Positions 7,501 through 15,938 of a stretch of 64,000 bases of DNA are shown here, in pieces (position 1 is the first letter of the stretch; every line of letters starts with the position of its first letter). The notes below the pieces were generated by a model. That model saw only the letters and a program-made list of their open reading frames with translations, had not been told where the DNA came from and searched no databases. This stretch comes from a virus. A program made the translations under genes and the position numbers. Where the stretch lies: the IMG/VR virus record IMGVR_UViG_3300045972_000807, positions 1-64,000 of that record. One strand, given 5' to 3'.

Positions 7501-7934
7501 TACTTGTATCCTAATATCTTGATTGAAAGCCACTTAGAAGGGTCTTCCGTCTGAGCTAAATTAGTTAGCTCCCTGGAAGCTGCTATGTTAACCTTAGCCC
7601 ACTCGAGGCTACTTAACGTAGCATTTTCAGAAATTCGGAGTAACCGTAGACCCAGAGCTCTTTTGTACCGGGCACCTGCGTCTGCAATTGTCTTGGCCGT
7701 TACTAGCTCATGGTTGCCCGCGTGGAAAACAGGCGAGACTATGAACTGTACCAGCCTGTCCTTAATACGCCAAGCCCGTGACCCGATGGGTGTAATCATA
7801 GCAACAGGCATGGACTCAGGATCTCTGCGAGAACCGTAGTCACTAATGAACTCTACGCTTTTAGGGGTCACTGTTTGGATTAAACCAGTGCCTTTTTGAA
7901 GCACTAGGTAGTCACCAGATTTAGGCTTGGACAT
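7500..7934 (-). CDS. Hypothetical protein
   Basis: A 144-residue protein. The first half looks like a small beta-rich domain and the second half is helical. No motif recognised. It overlaps the next gene by one base and lies in the head gene cluster between portal and protease, so a neck, completion or head accessory role is possible by context only. Confidence 0.65.
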   Translation of the reverse strand: MSKPKSGDYLVLQKGTGLIQTVTPKSVEFISDYGSRRDPESMPVAMITPIGSRAWRIKDRLVQFIVSPVFHAGNHELVTAKTIADAGARYKRALGLRLLRISENATLSSLEWAKVNIAASRELTNLAQTEDPSKWLSIKILGYK

Positions 7935-7948
7935 TTGGCAGTTTCCTA

Positions 7949-8416
7949 CTAAACGAAAGGAGAATAGAAAAAATTTTGAGGCAACACTACACCTTGGTTG
8001 CCACTAGGCCGAACGGGAGGCATCTTGTTTAGAGTCAAGCTCATACCAGGTGGTACAACCCGCTCGTCAGACTGGCGAATAAGCTCGGGATAGTGCTCAG
8101 TGCCTTCACCGTGTGAGAAGCGGATGCCTGTGCTTTGCTGAGGACGCATGTCCTTAACAATCCAGTCTTCACAGCAGTCAGGCATAACAGGCTCTTCCTC
8201 GATGATGTAGGCGCGCCACGTAGTAGGCAAAAGACTTTCTACGCGCTTTACGCCCACAACCTTTAGCTGAGAATCAACCCATGCCGAGTCTTCGCCAGCA
8301 GGAGCTTGAACCTGGACACGCTGAAGGTCAGCACCGTCCTTTAGTGCCATAAGGTCCTTGAGCACCTGAGCCTTTAGCTCAGTATCGTACTTGTCCCAAA
8401 TGATTCCGATGTCCAT
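7949..8416 (-). CDS. Hypothetical protein
   Basis: A 155-residue acidic protein of unknown function with several prolines and an aromatic C-terminus (NFFYSPFV). It contains a DCCED stretch but no paired second cysteine motif. It starts one base after the preceding small zinc-type protein and belongs to the head gene cluster. Confidence 0.65.
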   Translation of the reverse strand: MDIGIIWDKYDTELKAQVLKDLMALKDGADLQRVQVQAPAGEDSAWVDSQLKVVGVKRVESLLPTTWRAYIIEEEPVMPDCCEDWIVKDMRPQQSTGIRFSHGEGTEHYPELIRQSDERVVPPGMSLTLNKMPPVRPSGNQGVVLPQNFFYSPFV

Positions 8417-8417
8417 A

Positions 8418-8672
8418 TCAGCCTCCTACGTCAATCATAGAGTCAGGCACCGCGCCAACCGCCCGGTCATCACGGCACAGGAACACAGGCTCCATCTGGC
8501 CGCTCATGGTTCGCACAGAAGAACGAACCATGGGCTTATGGCAGTAAGGGCACACCGAAGGATCAGAGTAGTCAATCTTGTCCTTGGGCTTAGGCGTCAG
8601 GAACGCTGTTTCCTTTTGAGGAGTTAGCTTGTCGAACGCGCTTGCCAGTAAGGCAGTTTTGAGGTATGTCAT
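8418..8672 (-). CDS. Small zinc-binding-type protein
   Basis: An 84-residue protein with CPYC (41-44) and a further single cysteine (FLCRDD), suggesting a small treble-clef or incomplete zinc knuckle. Its ribosome-binding site (AGGATGG) is formed by the last codons of the portal gene, so translation is probably coupled to portal. Function unknown. Confidence 0.65.
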   Translation of the reverse strand: MTYLKTALLASAFDKLTPQKETAFLTPKPKDKIDYSDPSVCPYCHKPMVRSSVRTMSGQMEPVFLCRDDRAVGAVPDSMIDVGG

Positions 8673-8676
8673 TTAT

Positions 8677-10518
8677 TTACCATCCTATTTTCGGCATTGT
8701 GCCATGCTTGGCAAGCAGTTGTTTCTTAACTTCAGCAAACCTATGTGGGTCACTCAAGGACTTGACCGCCTTAACGATCTTGTCGTTGGCCATCTGGGTT
8801 TCATTGGCCGACGCAGGAACAGGCTTGCCTGATTTGTTGTACTTGAAGTCTCCACCGAACTCGCGATCCAAAAGGCTAGGAGTGGGAGTACGCAGCGCGC
8901 TCTTCATTGGGTACGAGTCAACGTGCTTACGGAAATCATCCAGAGACATTAGAGACGCCTCTTCGGTTGTGTCTCCGCTATCGCCAGTATCTTGTCCGTC
9001 GCCAGGTTGCCCAGGTTTCTTGCTAGGGTCAGTGCCCATGAGCTTAGCTATCTGATCCCGAATTTCCTTGTCCTGTGCCAAGTCGAACAGGGAAGCACTC
9101 AGGTCGATATTGGCAGCCGCCGCCCAGGTCTTTAGTCCAACAGGGAAACCCTTTTCAGACAGCTTGTCCAAGTTCTCTAACAGAGCAGCACTGTTAGGGG
9201 TCTTCAAGTTCTTTGCCCACTGAATGGTCGGCATCTTCAGGTTCTTGGTATTCCTCATGTTGTACAGAAGACTCTCAAGCGTTCCTTTGTCCCGAACTTC
9301 CTTGGGGTCCTTGTACAGCTGATTTGTAATGGCAATCAGCGGGAACAGCTTGGAGTAGAACAGCTTGTGAGTGAGGTACTCCCGATAGCTGTCCAGGTTG
9401 TCCATGAACATAGTCAGGGACGCTTCAGCATTAGCGTAAGTCGCATCGGACGACAAGAACGCTTCTGATATTCCCAAAGCTCGCAGCTTGTAAGGCACCA
9501 GTACGTCAGCGCTGTCTGTCCACTTCCAGATTTCACCAGCGGGACGAATGTCAGACAGAGTAACGCCTTGCCGTGTAGCAACCCAAGCGCCTAAAGGATC
9601 CATATCCGACATTTGGAACTTCTGAGTGTACTCCAGCATCTCAGCCGCAGTAGGTTCCCAGTCGTCAGTACCCATCATGATCTGGGTAGTAGCCCGCTGC
9701 CGCTTTGAAGCCTCAGTCAGTGTCCCACGGAACAGAGTCTTCTCAAGCATATACATTGGCAAAAGCCGACGCAGGTAAGACACACAAGCGCTGTCTTGTG
9801 TACCCTTACGAAGAGCAAGCAACGTCGTAACCGGGTCAAGGACATTGGACCCGTTCATAAAGTTCTCAAGGATCTTAGTCGGGTAGCCGCGCAGGGTAGC
9901 GTCAGCATACGGACTATAAGATGCCATGAACTGCTTCAGGTTGTTGGCGCTGTTAACCACCACCACTGGATCAACCGAGAACAAAGGCTGCGGACTGATA
10001 GTGGAGTTAAACCGGTCATGAACCAGGACGTCATGGAAGCCGTTAGTCTTGTTGTCATACAGCAGTGTCCCAATGAAAGCGCCGTCCACCAAAAAGTTGC
10101 GGGATATCTGCGGAAGCATAATCCGCATGTCCAACCGGGCTAACGCATCAGCGTAAAGCTCAGACACCTGCTGGTCAGCACCTGTAAGAGTCCAGTTGCT
10201 GAAAGCAAGTCCACATTGTAGGTCAACGGCTGAGCCTCCTACGTTGTCGTAGTGCCAGATATCTCGCAGCAAGATTCCCAGCTGAGCATCATCGCTGGAG
10301 TTGTCAGGGATGATACCGCGGAACATCGTTGAGAATTGAACGCCGCCGAACATGCCAACGCTCATAGCCGAATCTGCGAACGCGGTCTCTTTATGCTGTC
10401 CGTTAGCTGAGCTACCTGTCCCTTTGGACAGGTACTGGGCGCGTGACCCACCAGGGTTAACTGCCTGGCTACGCTTTTGGAGTACTCCGTTTGCTACGGA
10501 CACACGGGATTTGAACAT
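8677..10518 (-). CDS. Portal protein (head-tail connector vertex)
   Basis: A 613-residue protein. Portal-like features are the N-terminal DIWHYDNVGGSAVDL region and the central block in which a membrane-free helical core (MFMDNLDSYREYL) follows a PYKLRALGISEAFL stretch, as in portals of large myovirus-type phages. The C-terminus is charged and proline-rich. The gene directly follows the large terminase. The portal forms the dodecameric ring through which DNA is packaged and ejected. Assigned from domain order and position; sequence resemblance is moderate. Confidence 0.75.
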   Translation of the reverse strand: MFKSRVSVANGVLQKRSQAVNPGGSRAQYLSKGTGSSANGQHKETAFADSAMSVGMFGGVQFSTMFRGIIPDNSSDDAQLGILLRDIWHYDNVGGSAVDLQCGLAFSNWTLTGADQQVSELYADALARLDMRIMLPQISRNFLVDGAFIGTLLYDNKTNGFHDVLVHDRFNSTISPQPLFSVDPVVVVNSANNLKQFMASYSPYADATLRGYPTKILENFMNGSNVLDPVTTLLALRKGTQDSACVSYLRRLLPMYMLEKTLFRGTLTEASKRQRATTQIMMGTDDWEPTAAEMLEYTQKFQMSDMDPLGAWVATRQGVTLSDIRPAGEIWKWTDSADVLVPYKLRALGISEAFLSSDATYANAEASLTMFMDNLDSYREYLTHKLFYSKLFPLIAITNQLYKDPKEVRDKGTLESLLYNMRNTKNLKMPTIQWAKNLKTPNSAALLENLDKLSEKGFPVGLKTWAAAANIDLSASLFDLAQDKEIRDQIAKLMGTDPSKKPGQPGDGQDTGDSGDTTEEASLMSLDDFRKHVDSYPMKSALRTPTPSLLDREFGGDFKYNKSGKPVPASANETQMANDKIVKAVKSLSDPHRFAEVKKQLLAKHGTMPKIGW

Positions 10519-10572
10519 TGTGGTTTATCCTTAATTACAGGTTAGACCCCTGCTTTACTATATTAAAATTGT

Positions 10573-12738
10573 TCAGTACCTGCGGCGGCCGAAGCCCCCG
10601 GCAAATACCTGGGAGAAGTTGAATGAGGAATTCCCTGCCACTAAGATACCCGGATTGTCTGAAATCTCACGATCAATTTCTTTGAATTTAGACAGATACT
10701 TGGCTACCCGCTCGTTAAGAATCCCTGTTACTGCCAAGACCATCGCTCGGTGTAAGTCATCCGTATAGCGTATCCCTGAAGGAGACGCGCCCTTAGTAAC
10801 GGTACCACCAAGCTCTTGTACGGTTAGCATCTGAAGGTACAGGTGGTCAGAGGGATGATCTCGTAGCTCACGCTTGTAGTCAGTTATAAGTTCTGTCCTA
10901 CCCGGATCAAGATCTAATTTGGGCAAGTACAGGCAGCCACTCTCAACTAAGCTTACCACGTTAGTAAAATCTCCCATTTTTACGCTGTACTGCTGAGATT
11001 TAAGATCCTTAACGTCGTCTTGTGCCTGCTGTAGAATCTGGAGAGAGTTCCAACGGTCTGACAGGAGTGCTTTAACGTTACACTCTTTACAGATAGGCAG
11101 AATAATCTTTTGGTACATCGTAGGGAAATGAATTACCTTTCCCGGTTGAGGAACTACCTCAATAAGAACTGGCACCCTAATGTCACCGCCCATCCGGTAA
11201 GATAGTGCTAACGAAAAAGCGTTATCGGTGGAACCTGCGTCAAGTGCTAGTATCGAGGGTGGATGCTTTGCTGACTTGTATTTACGAACAGCCCTTGCTA
11301 CTGTATGCTCAGAACTAGCTTCATAGGCTACACCGTACCACGGTTCGATTTGAAAGCACGCAAGCGCGCTATCCCGTTGGTAAAAGTCAGAACCAATCTT
11401 AGGAGGGTTAGCCCCGTAATCTCGTTCTGCCTTCTTAGCATTACGTCTGTACGCTGCAACAATGGTGGGATGCTCACGTGGGAACATCGGTGTTATTTCC
11501 CACGTGGGCTGCTTAACACAGCACGCATTCGGGTTGTCGTTATTCTCTAGGTACAGGCGACAGATCTTATCCATCCAAGAGAACGGACTACTGATGTTAA
11601 AGTTGATGCCTTGGCAAAGGTGCTGAATGCCTTTTTCCCGGGCGGCAATAATAGCACCCTGCACAGTAGTCAAGCTATTGGATAGTGACTGGTGAACTTC
11701 GTCTGCATTTGCCCGTTCACGGTCATCGCCATCCCCATCCTCGGACTGATCCGGGTTGAATGGAAACAAACCTAATTCGTCGGTAACTGCTGCGAACCGC
11801 GTATCACCGCGAAGTGTTCTCTTAGCTGGGCCTGAGGAATACAGGTCCAAGTTTCTATGGAACAGGCGTAGGTACAAACCATTGACCTGCTTGAACTGGT
11901 AAAGCTCTTTTCCTGTCTCTAAACGCTTGGCGTCCAGAATTTGGAACAGCTCTTTGTACCAGGTAGAGCTAGCAATAAGCCGTCTGAACGGTGACCAGAG
12001 AGTCTTAGCTGCCTGGTGGGATGTGGTGGCAACCATAGTACACGTAAGCGGAGAGAACTCCTGAATACCGCTATACATAGAACTTAGCTTAGGGCTCTTA
12101 AGTAGCACATGAGTAACGTAGGCTATTAGCATAACGCTAACAGTGGACTTGCCTGACCGCTGCCCAGCGATCATAATCAATTCTGTCTTGTCGTGTAGCT
12201 CGCCGGAAGCCACAAGCTCGTGCTTGGTGGCCTCGCAGTACGGGCAAATCCCGAACTCAAGGAAGGCTACCTTCTTACGAAAATCCTTTGGATCCATGTC
12301 CACAGGGATGTTCATAATGTCCTCGTACCAGAAAGGCTTGGTACACCTTGGGCAGAACTCAGCCAGCAAGACATACGACATGTACATCTGACGAGCAAAG
12401 GGCATCTGTCCTGTACCGATAACCCTAACGCAGAAGTCAAAGAAGTTCTTAGCCATTGGGAGGCTAGAGTCGTCTACCCGCAGATCGCGAACTGTATTGG
12501 TTTCGGGATCATACGCCTTTGCCATTGCATTGGCAACAAAGTTGTCATCAGCATCGTCGGGTAACAATTCCTCAACCGTGGAAACCCATTCCACTTCTCC
12601 ATTAGGAAGTAGCTCAGCATTTACGGGATGATCTTTAACTATACGCTTCCACTTGTCGCAGGAGTACCCTACTATCTTGACCTTCTTAGGATCAGGACAG
12701 GTAAGAAACTTAGCACAGTTAAGACACTTTTTAGCCAT
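10573..12738 (-). CDS. Terminase large subunit (packaging ATPase and nuclease)
   Basis: A 721-residue protein. Walker A is AGQRSGKST (about residues 192-200) and the Walker B/catalytic segment is FAAVTDELGLF. The C-terminal nuclease domain starts at ILALDAGSTDNAF and carries ALLSDRW and a final conserved block containing DDLHRAMVLAV. The N-terminus has a Cys-rich knuckle (CLNC, C, C) and a second pair of CxxC motifs before the ATPase, probably zinc-binding additions. It cuts and pumps DNA into the prohead through the adjacent portal protein. Confidence 0.9.
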   Translation of the reverse strand: MAKKCLNCAKFLTCPDPKKVKIVGYSCDKWKRIVKDHPVNAELLPNGEVEWVSTVEELLPDDADDNFVANAMAKAYDPETNTVRDLRVDDSSLPMAKNFFDFCVRVIGTGQMPFARQMYMSYVLLAEFCPRCTKPFWYEDIMNIPVDMDPKDFRKKVAFLEFGICPYCEATKHELVASGELHDKTELIMIAGQRSGKSTVSVMLIAYVTHVLLKSPKLSSMYSGIQEFSPLTCTMVATTSHQAAKTLWSPFRRLIASSTWYKELFQILDAKRLETGKELYQFKQVNGLYLRLFHRNLDLYSSGPAKRTLRGDTRFAAVTDELGLFPFNPDQSEDGDGDDRERANADEVHQSLSNSLTTVQGAIIAAREKGIQHLCQGINFNISSPFSWMDKICRLYLENNDNPNACCVKQPTWEITPMFPREHPTIVAAYRRNAKKAERDYGANPPKIGSDFYQRDSALACFQIEPWYGVAYEASSEHTVARAVRKYKSAKHPPSILALDAGSTDNAFSLALSYRMGGDIRVPVLIEVVPQPGKVIHFPTMYQKIILPICKECNVKALLSDRWNSLQILQQAQDDVKDLKSQQYSVKMGDFTNVVSLVESGCLYLPKLDLDPGRTELITDYKRELRDHPSDHLYLQMLTVQELGGTVTKGASPSGIRYTDDLHRAMVLAVTGILNERVAKYLSKFKEIDREISDNPGILVAGNSSFNFSQVFAGGFGRRRY

Positions 12739-12759
12739 ATCGGAAATCCAAACAAAAAT

Positions 12760-12788
12760 GGCCCGTACACCGTTACCAGCGCCGGGCC
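12760..12788 (-). terminator. Putative terminator after the recombinase unit
   Basis: GGCCCG (12760-12765) and CGGGCC (12783-12788) form a 6-bp GC stem around a 17-base interior. On the minus strand the stem is followed by ATTTTTGTTT. It lies between the small gene ending at 12795 and the start of terminase at 12738, so it may separate replication genes from packaging genes. The large loop makes it a modest candidate. Confidence 0.45.
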
Positions 12789-12794
12789 CCTACG

Positions 12795-13061
12795 TTACCT
12801 GATTAAGTCTAAGAGTTCGCCATCTTCACCACGCAGGTAGTAGTGCGCGTGAAGGACGGTTAGGCGACCTACCCCATCCACAAAGTGTACCGTGTCCTCT
12901 TTAAGGAGGTCCAGCTCTTCTATGGGTGTAGTGTGCTCTAACCGTACCGTTAAGATTGTTACGAAGTCTTCTACCTTCTTGAACACAGAAGAAACTGTGC
13001 CCAAGTCAGCGTCAGCATAGTCCTCAATCGGCGTCGTCGTCCGCGTCGTCGTCTGAGTCAT
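12795..13061 (-). CDS. Small hypothetical protein overlapping recA-like gene
   Basis: An 88-residue protein, acidic and beta-rich in its C-terminal half (TVHFVDGVGRLTVLHAHYYL). It overlaps the 3' end of the RecA-like gene by 38 bases in another frame. The start is uncertain: in-frame ATGs also exist at 13082 and 13118, which would lengthen the overlap. Function unknown. Confidence 0.5.
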   Translation of the reverse strand: MTQTTTRTTTPIEDYADADLGTVSSVFKKVEDFVTILTVRLEHTTPIEELDLLKEDTVHFVDGVGRLTVLHAHYYLRGEDGELLDLIR

Positions 13062-14553
13062 CGGCTGCTTTAGCCTTCGCATTCCCCTTCGTTTGCTTAG
13101 CTTCCCAGTATAGTGCATCGAGTGCCCCCTTTTTGGATAGGTTTATTAGGCCGCGGCGCAAGTTGACAGGCTTGTACCCTAATGCTTTGCAGACTTCCGC
13201 CCGCTGCTCAGGTGTGCCGATGATTAGCTTCTTGAAAGTAAGCCAGTCAATGTTCTTTTTAGCTTCGCCGAGACCCGGAATGTTTAGCCGCATACTGCTG
13301 CGCTTGCCAGTAATGATGCCGCACAGGAAACCGGTATAGAAAGTGTCCCACACAAGATCATAACCGCGTGCTTCGCCGGTTGAATCAGAAACCCACAACC
13401 GTAGCCACATTTCCTGTTGTGGCGTACTGAGTTTGTTCTTGATCGTCTTGCAGTGGATGTAGCGATAGGTATCTTCACCGCTGCCATCAACAGAAGGCTC
13501 CTTTTCGATCATGCCCTCACCCTTCGGGTGGAAGGGAACACCTGACAACGCACGTGGGTAAACCCGCATACGCTGATCGCTGTTGAACTTGAGTGCTTCG
13601 CCGCAAGGCTCACGCTCAGGGCTTCCGAACATCGCACCCGGGTTCAGACGCAGCTGGTTGATACCCAGCAACGCGATACGCTTGGCCCGTACAAAGCCCT
13701 TGACGCGAGGCAGGTGCAGCGAGAACATACGCGCCTGCACAGCCATAGCCTTCGTGTGCTCATCATTGTCCTGAGCTAACGGCATCAACGACGGATAGCT
13801 ATCAACGATGATAACCGCCTGCAAGCTATCGTCCTTGGCCGGTACCCAGATGCCATGATTGGCTTTGCTCATTACCTTGTCGGCATGAGCCAAATACTTG
13901 GCCTGGTTTGGCTTTGTGTTCTCGTACACGTACCACCAGCGGTCATTGTCGTACCGCTTGTCGGGCAAACGCTTGAGTAGCGCATGAAGCCAGTTAAAGA
14001 AGTCCTCGCCCACCGCTGAGTCTTGGTAGTACACAAGCGGCTTAACCGTATATACTCCTTTCTTGCGAACGCCAAAGATTTCCTCAAACGGCCGGTGAAT
14101 GCCTTGCTCGTTCAGAATATTCTGAATGTAGTCAGAGCTACTACCGGAAGATTGCTCTGCGTCCCACAGCGTAGATATAGGTACGCCCTGGTTGATTGTT
14201 GCCGCCATGATCGTGATGGCCAGCGTTGTCTTGGCTGATTGCTCCGGGCCGAAGATGGTACACATCGTTGGGCCTATGCCACGACCTAGAATCAGGTCGA
14301 TGCCTAGCAGGCCGGAGTGCATACGCGATTCTTCTGATAGCGATATGCTGTTGAGCTTTACAACGCCTGAAACTTCTTCCAACAAACCCAAGTAGTCCAT
14401 CTCGCCGGGAGACGTCTTGACTTTAGAGGACTTAATCTTTTTTACGGGAACGTCTTCTACTTCTTGTTCTACTACCCTACGTACCTTGGCCTTGCGGACT
14501 GGCACTTCTTCCTCAACCTCTGCTGCTTTTCGTTTTGATGCTGCTGTTACCAC
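13024..14553 (-). CDS. RecA/UvsX-like recombinase
   Basis: A 509-residue recombinase. A ~50-residue Lys/Glu-rich extension precedes the RecA core, which has the Walker A-like GPEQSAKTT (102-110), a WDAEQ acid-containing strand, a Walker B-like AVIIVDSYPS and LLGINQLR in place of the usual DNA-binding loop region. The C-terminus is an Asp-rich tail. In Walker A the usual Gly before Lys is Ala; T4 UvsX also departs from the consensus there. It catalyses strand exchange on SSB-coated DNA. The start codon is GTG with AAAGGA 8 bases upstream. SSB is the next gene upstream. Confidence 0.9.
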   Translation of the reverse strand: MVTAASKRKAAEVEEEVPVRKAKVRRVVEQEVEDVPVKKIKSSKVKTSPGEMDYLGLLEEVSGVVKLNSISLSEESRMHSGLLGIDLILGRGIGPTMCTIFGPEQSAKTTLAITIMAATINQGVPISTLWDAEQSSGSSSDYIQNILNEQGIHRPFEEIFGVRKKGVYTVKPLVYYQDSAVGEDFFNWLHALLKRLPDKRYDNDRWWYVYENTKPNQAKYLAHADKVMSKANHGIWVPAKDDSLQAVIIVDSYPSLMPLAQDNDEHTKAMAVQARMFSLHLPRVKGFVRAKRIALLGINQLRLNPGAMFGSPEREPCGEALKFNSDQRMRVYPRALSGVPFHPKGEGMIEKEPSVDGSGEDTYRYIHCKTIKNKLSTPQQEMWLRLWVSDSTGEARGYDLVWDTFYTGFLCGIITGKRSSMRLNIPGLGEAKKNIDWLTFKKLIIGTPEQRAEVCKALGYKPVNLRRGLINLSKKGALDALYWEAKQTKGNAKAKAADDSDDDADDDAD

Positions 14554-14572
14554 GGTTTTATTCCTTTAAATA

Positions 14573-14599
14573 GGGCCGTCCGACATTAGCCGGCGGCCC
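14573..14599. terminator. GC hairpin between SSB and RecA genes
   Basis: GGGCCG (14573-14578) and CGGCCC (14594-14599) pair, with partial extension inward. The plus-strand side is followed by TTTTTT, and the minus-strand side by TATTTAAAGG. It lies just before the ribosome-binding site of the recombinase gene. It may attenuate read-through from the SSB gene and so allow different expression levels. Confidence 0.5.
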
Positions 14600-14628
14600 T
14601 TTTTTAGCTCCTGCAGATTACCTGAGTG

Positions 14629-15140
14629 TTAAAACTCGTCGTCTTCGTCGTCGTCAACCGCAGCCTTTTTCTTGGCTGCTGGTTTCTTGGCAGCCGCAGC
14701 TGGTTTCTTTTTCGGAGGAGGAGCGTCGTCTTCATCCTCGTCCTCGTCTTCATCGTCGTCAACCACGGCCTTCTTCTTGGCAGCAGGCTTGGCTTTGGCC
14801 TTGGCCTTTGCCGGTGGCTCGTCATCTTCGTCCTCTTCATCTTCGTCGTCTTCATCTACGACAGGCTTTTTCTTTGCGGCCGGTTTCTTCTTGGCAGGAG
14901 GCTCATCTTCGTCCTCGTCGTCGAAGTCATCGTCCTCATCGTCAGCCGCCGGCTTCTTCTTGGCAGCTGGTTTCTTCTTCGCCGGTGGCTCGTCGTCCTC
15001 ATCTTCGTCGAAGTCGTCATCTTCGTCATCGGCGGCTGGCTTGGCCTTAGCCTTAGCAGCAGGTTTCTTCTTCGGCGGAGGAGTATCGTCCTCGTCTTCT
15101 TCGTCTTCTTCATCGTCCTCGTCGGCGACTTTCTTCTTGC
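14629..15140 (-). repeat. Degenerate tandem repeat encoding the SSB tail
   Basis: About five imperfect units of roughly 80-100 bases alternate GAC/GAT/GAA/GAG runs with AAG/GCC/CCG runs. They encode acidic clusters separated by PPAKKK-type blocks. The low-complexity composition also creates long spurious reading frames on the opposite strand. Confidence 0.8.
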
Positions 15141-15903
15141 CCTTGGCCGCCGGTTTGTCTTCCATGAAGCCCATGCGCTTGGCCCACTTGGCGTACTCGG
15201 CCTCGGCTTCCTTCTGCGTGGGCGTAATCATCAGTGCTGACAAATCCCAGATCAGGTACGTGCGCTCTTCCTTGGTCAAAGGAGCCTGGGTGCCCATCTG
15301 CACTTCGTACATTTGTGCAGGTGCCACTGACTTGTCACGCTTGATGCTGACGTCTGCGCCGTAACGTGGATGTGCAACCGAGTAGTTGACTGTTTCGCCT
15401 TCAGCGTTTTCAACAGTGTTGAGCTGCTTCAGATCTTGCAGGCGGCGGAGAACCGAGCCTGTCAAGCGAACTGCCTTGACCGGAGTCCAGCTTTCACTGG
15501 CCTTCGACTTGTAACCTGATTCTTGCTCTTCAGCAGTGGCCTTGATTTTGACTGGTTTGTTGGCCTGGTCTTTGCGGTGAACCGCATTGATGAAGTAGTC
15601 CATAGCGAACCGAACGTGGCCGCTTTCGTCGTCGCACCACGGGCAATGCTTCGTGCTGTCCTGACGACCTGTTTCAATGTCGAACGCTGCACATGGGTAA
15701 TAGAAGTTACCCTTGCCGCCGTCCTTCTTCTTCGTTTCAATCCAGTGACCGCCATAAGCGTGAACTGAACCGAACGGGCGGAGCTTCACAAACTTCTTGT
15801 CGGGCAGATCATAGAGATCAACCACGTCAGCGGGCTTGCGAATATCGCCTTGACCTTTAACCTGGACATCGTCCATGTCAAAACCTGTTTTCTTCGTAAC
15901 CAT
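14629..15903 (-). CDS. Single-stranded DNA-binding protein with long acidic/basic tail
   Basis: A 424-residue protein. The first ~250 residues look like a phage SSB core with a zinc-type Cys element: a Cys in YYPCAAFD followed by CPWCDDESGHV. The last ~165 residues are six acidic Asp/Glu clusters separated by Pro/Lys/Ala blocks of the PPAKKKPAAKKKP type. The protein ends in DDDEDDEF, resembling the acidic, Phe-ended tip that SSB proteins use to recruit partners. It should coat single strands in replication and recombination with the RecA-like and Mre11-like proteins nearby. AGGAG lies 6 bases before the ATG. Confidence 0.8.
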   Translation of the reverse strand: MVTKKTGFDMDDVQVKGQGDIRKPADVVDLYDLPDKKFVKLRPFGSVHAYGGHWIETKKKDGGKGNFYYPCAAFDIETGRQDSTKHCPWCDDESGHVRFAMDYFINAVHRKDQANKPVKIKATAEEQESGYKSKASESWTPVKAVRLTGSVLRRLQDLKQLNTVENAEGETVNYSVAHPRYGADVSIKRDKSVAPAQMYEVQMGTQAPLTKEERTYLIWDLSALMITPTQKEAEAEYAKWAKRMGFMEDKPAAKGKKKVADEDDEEDEEDEDDTPPPKKKPAAKAKAKPAADDEDDDFDEDEDDEPPAKKKPAAKKKPAADDEDDDFDDEDEDEPPAKKKPAAKKKPVVDEDDEDEEDEDDEPPAKAKAKAKPAAKKKAVVDDDEDEDEDEDDAPPPKKKPAAAAKKPAAKKKAAVDDDEDDEF

Positions 15904-15938
15904 AGAACACTCCTGTTAAAACTGTACTGCACCTACTA

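Noticed and set aside
14672-15364. Plus-strand frame of 230 codons rich in Ser and Ala
   Set aside because: It is the complement of the Asp/Lys-rich SSB tail; poly-Ser arises from reversed GAC/GAT runs, and there is no ribosome-binding site.
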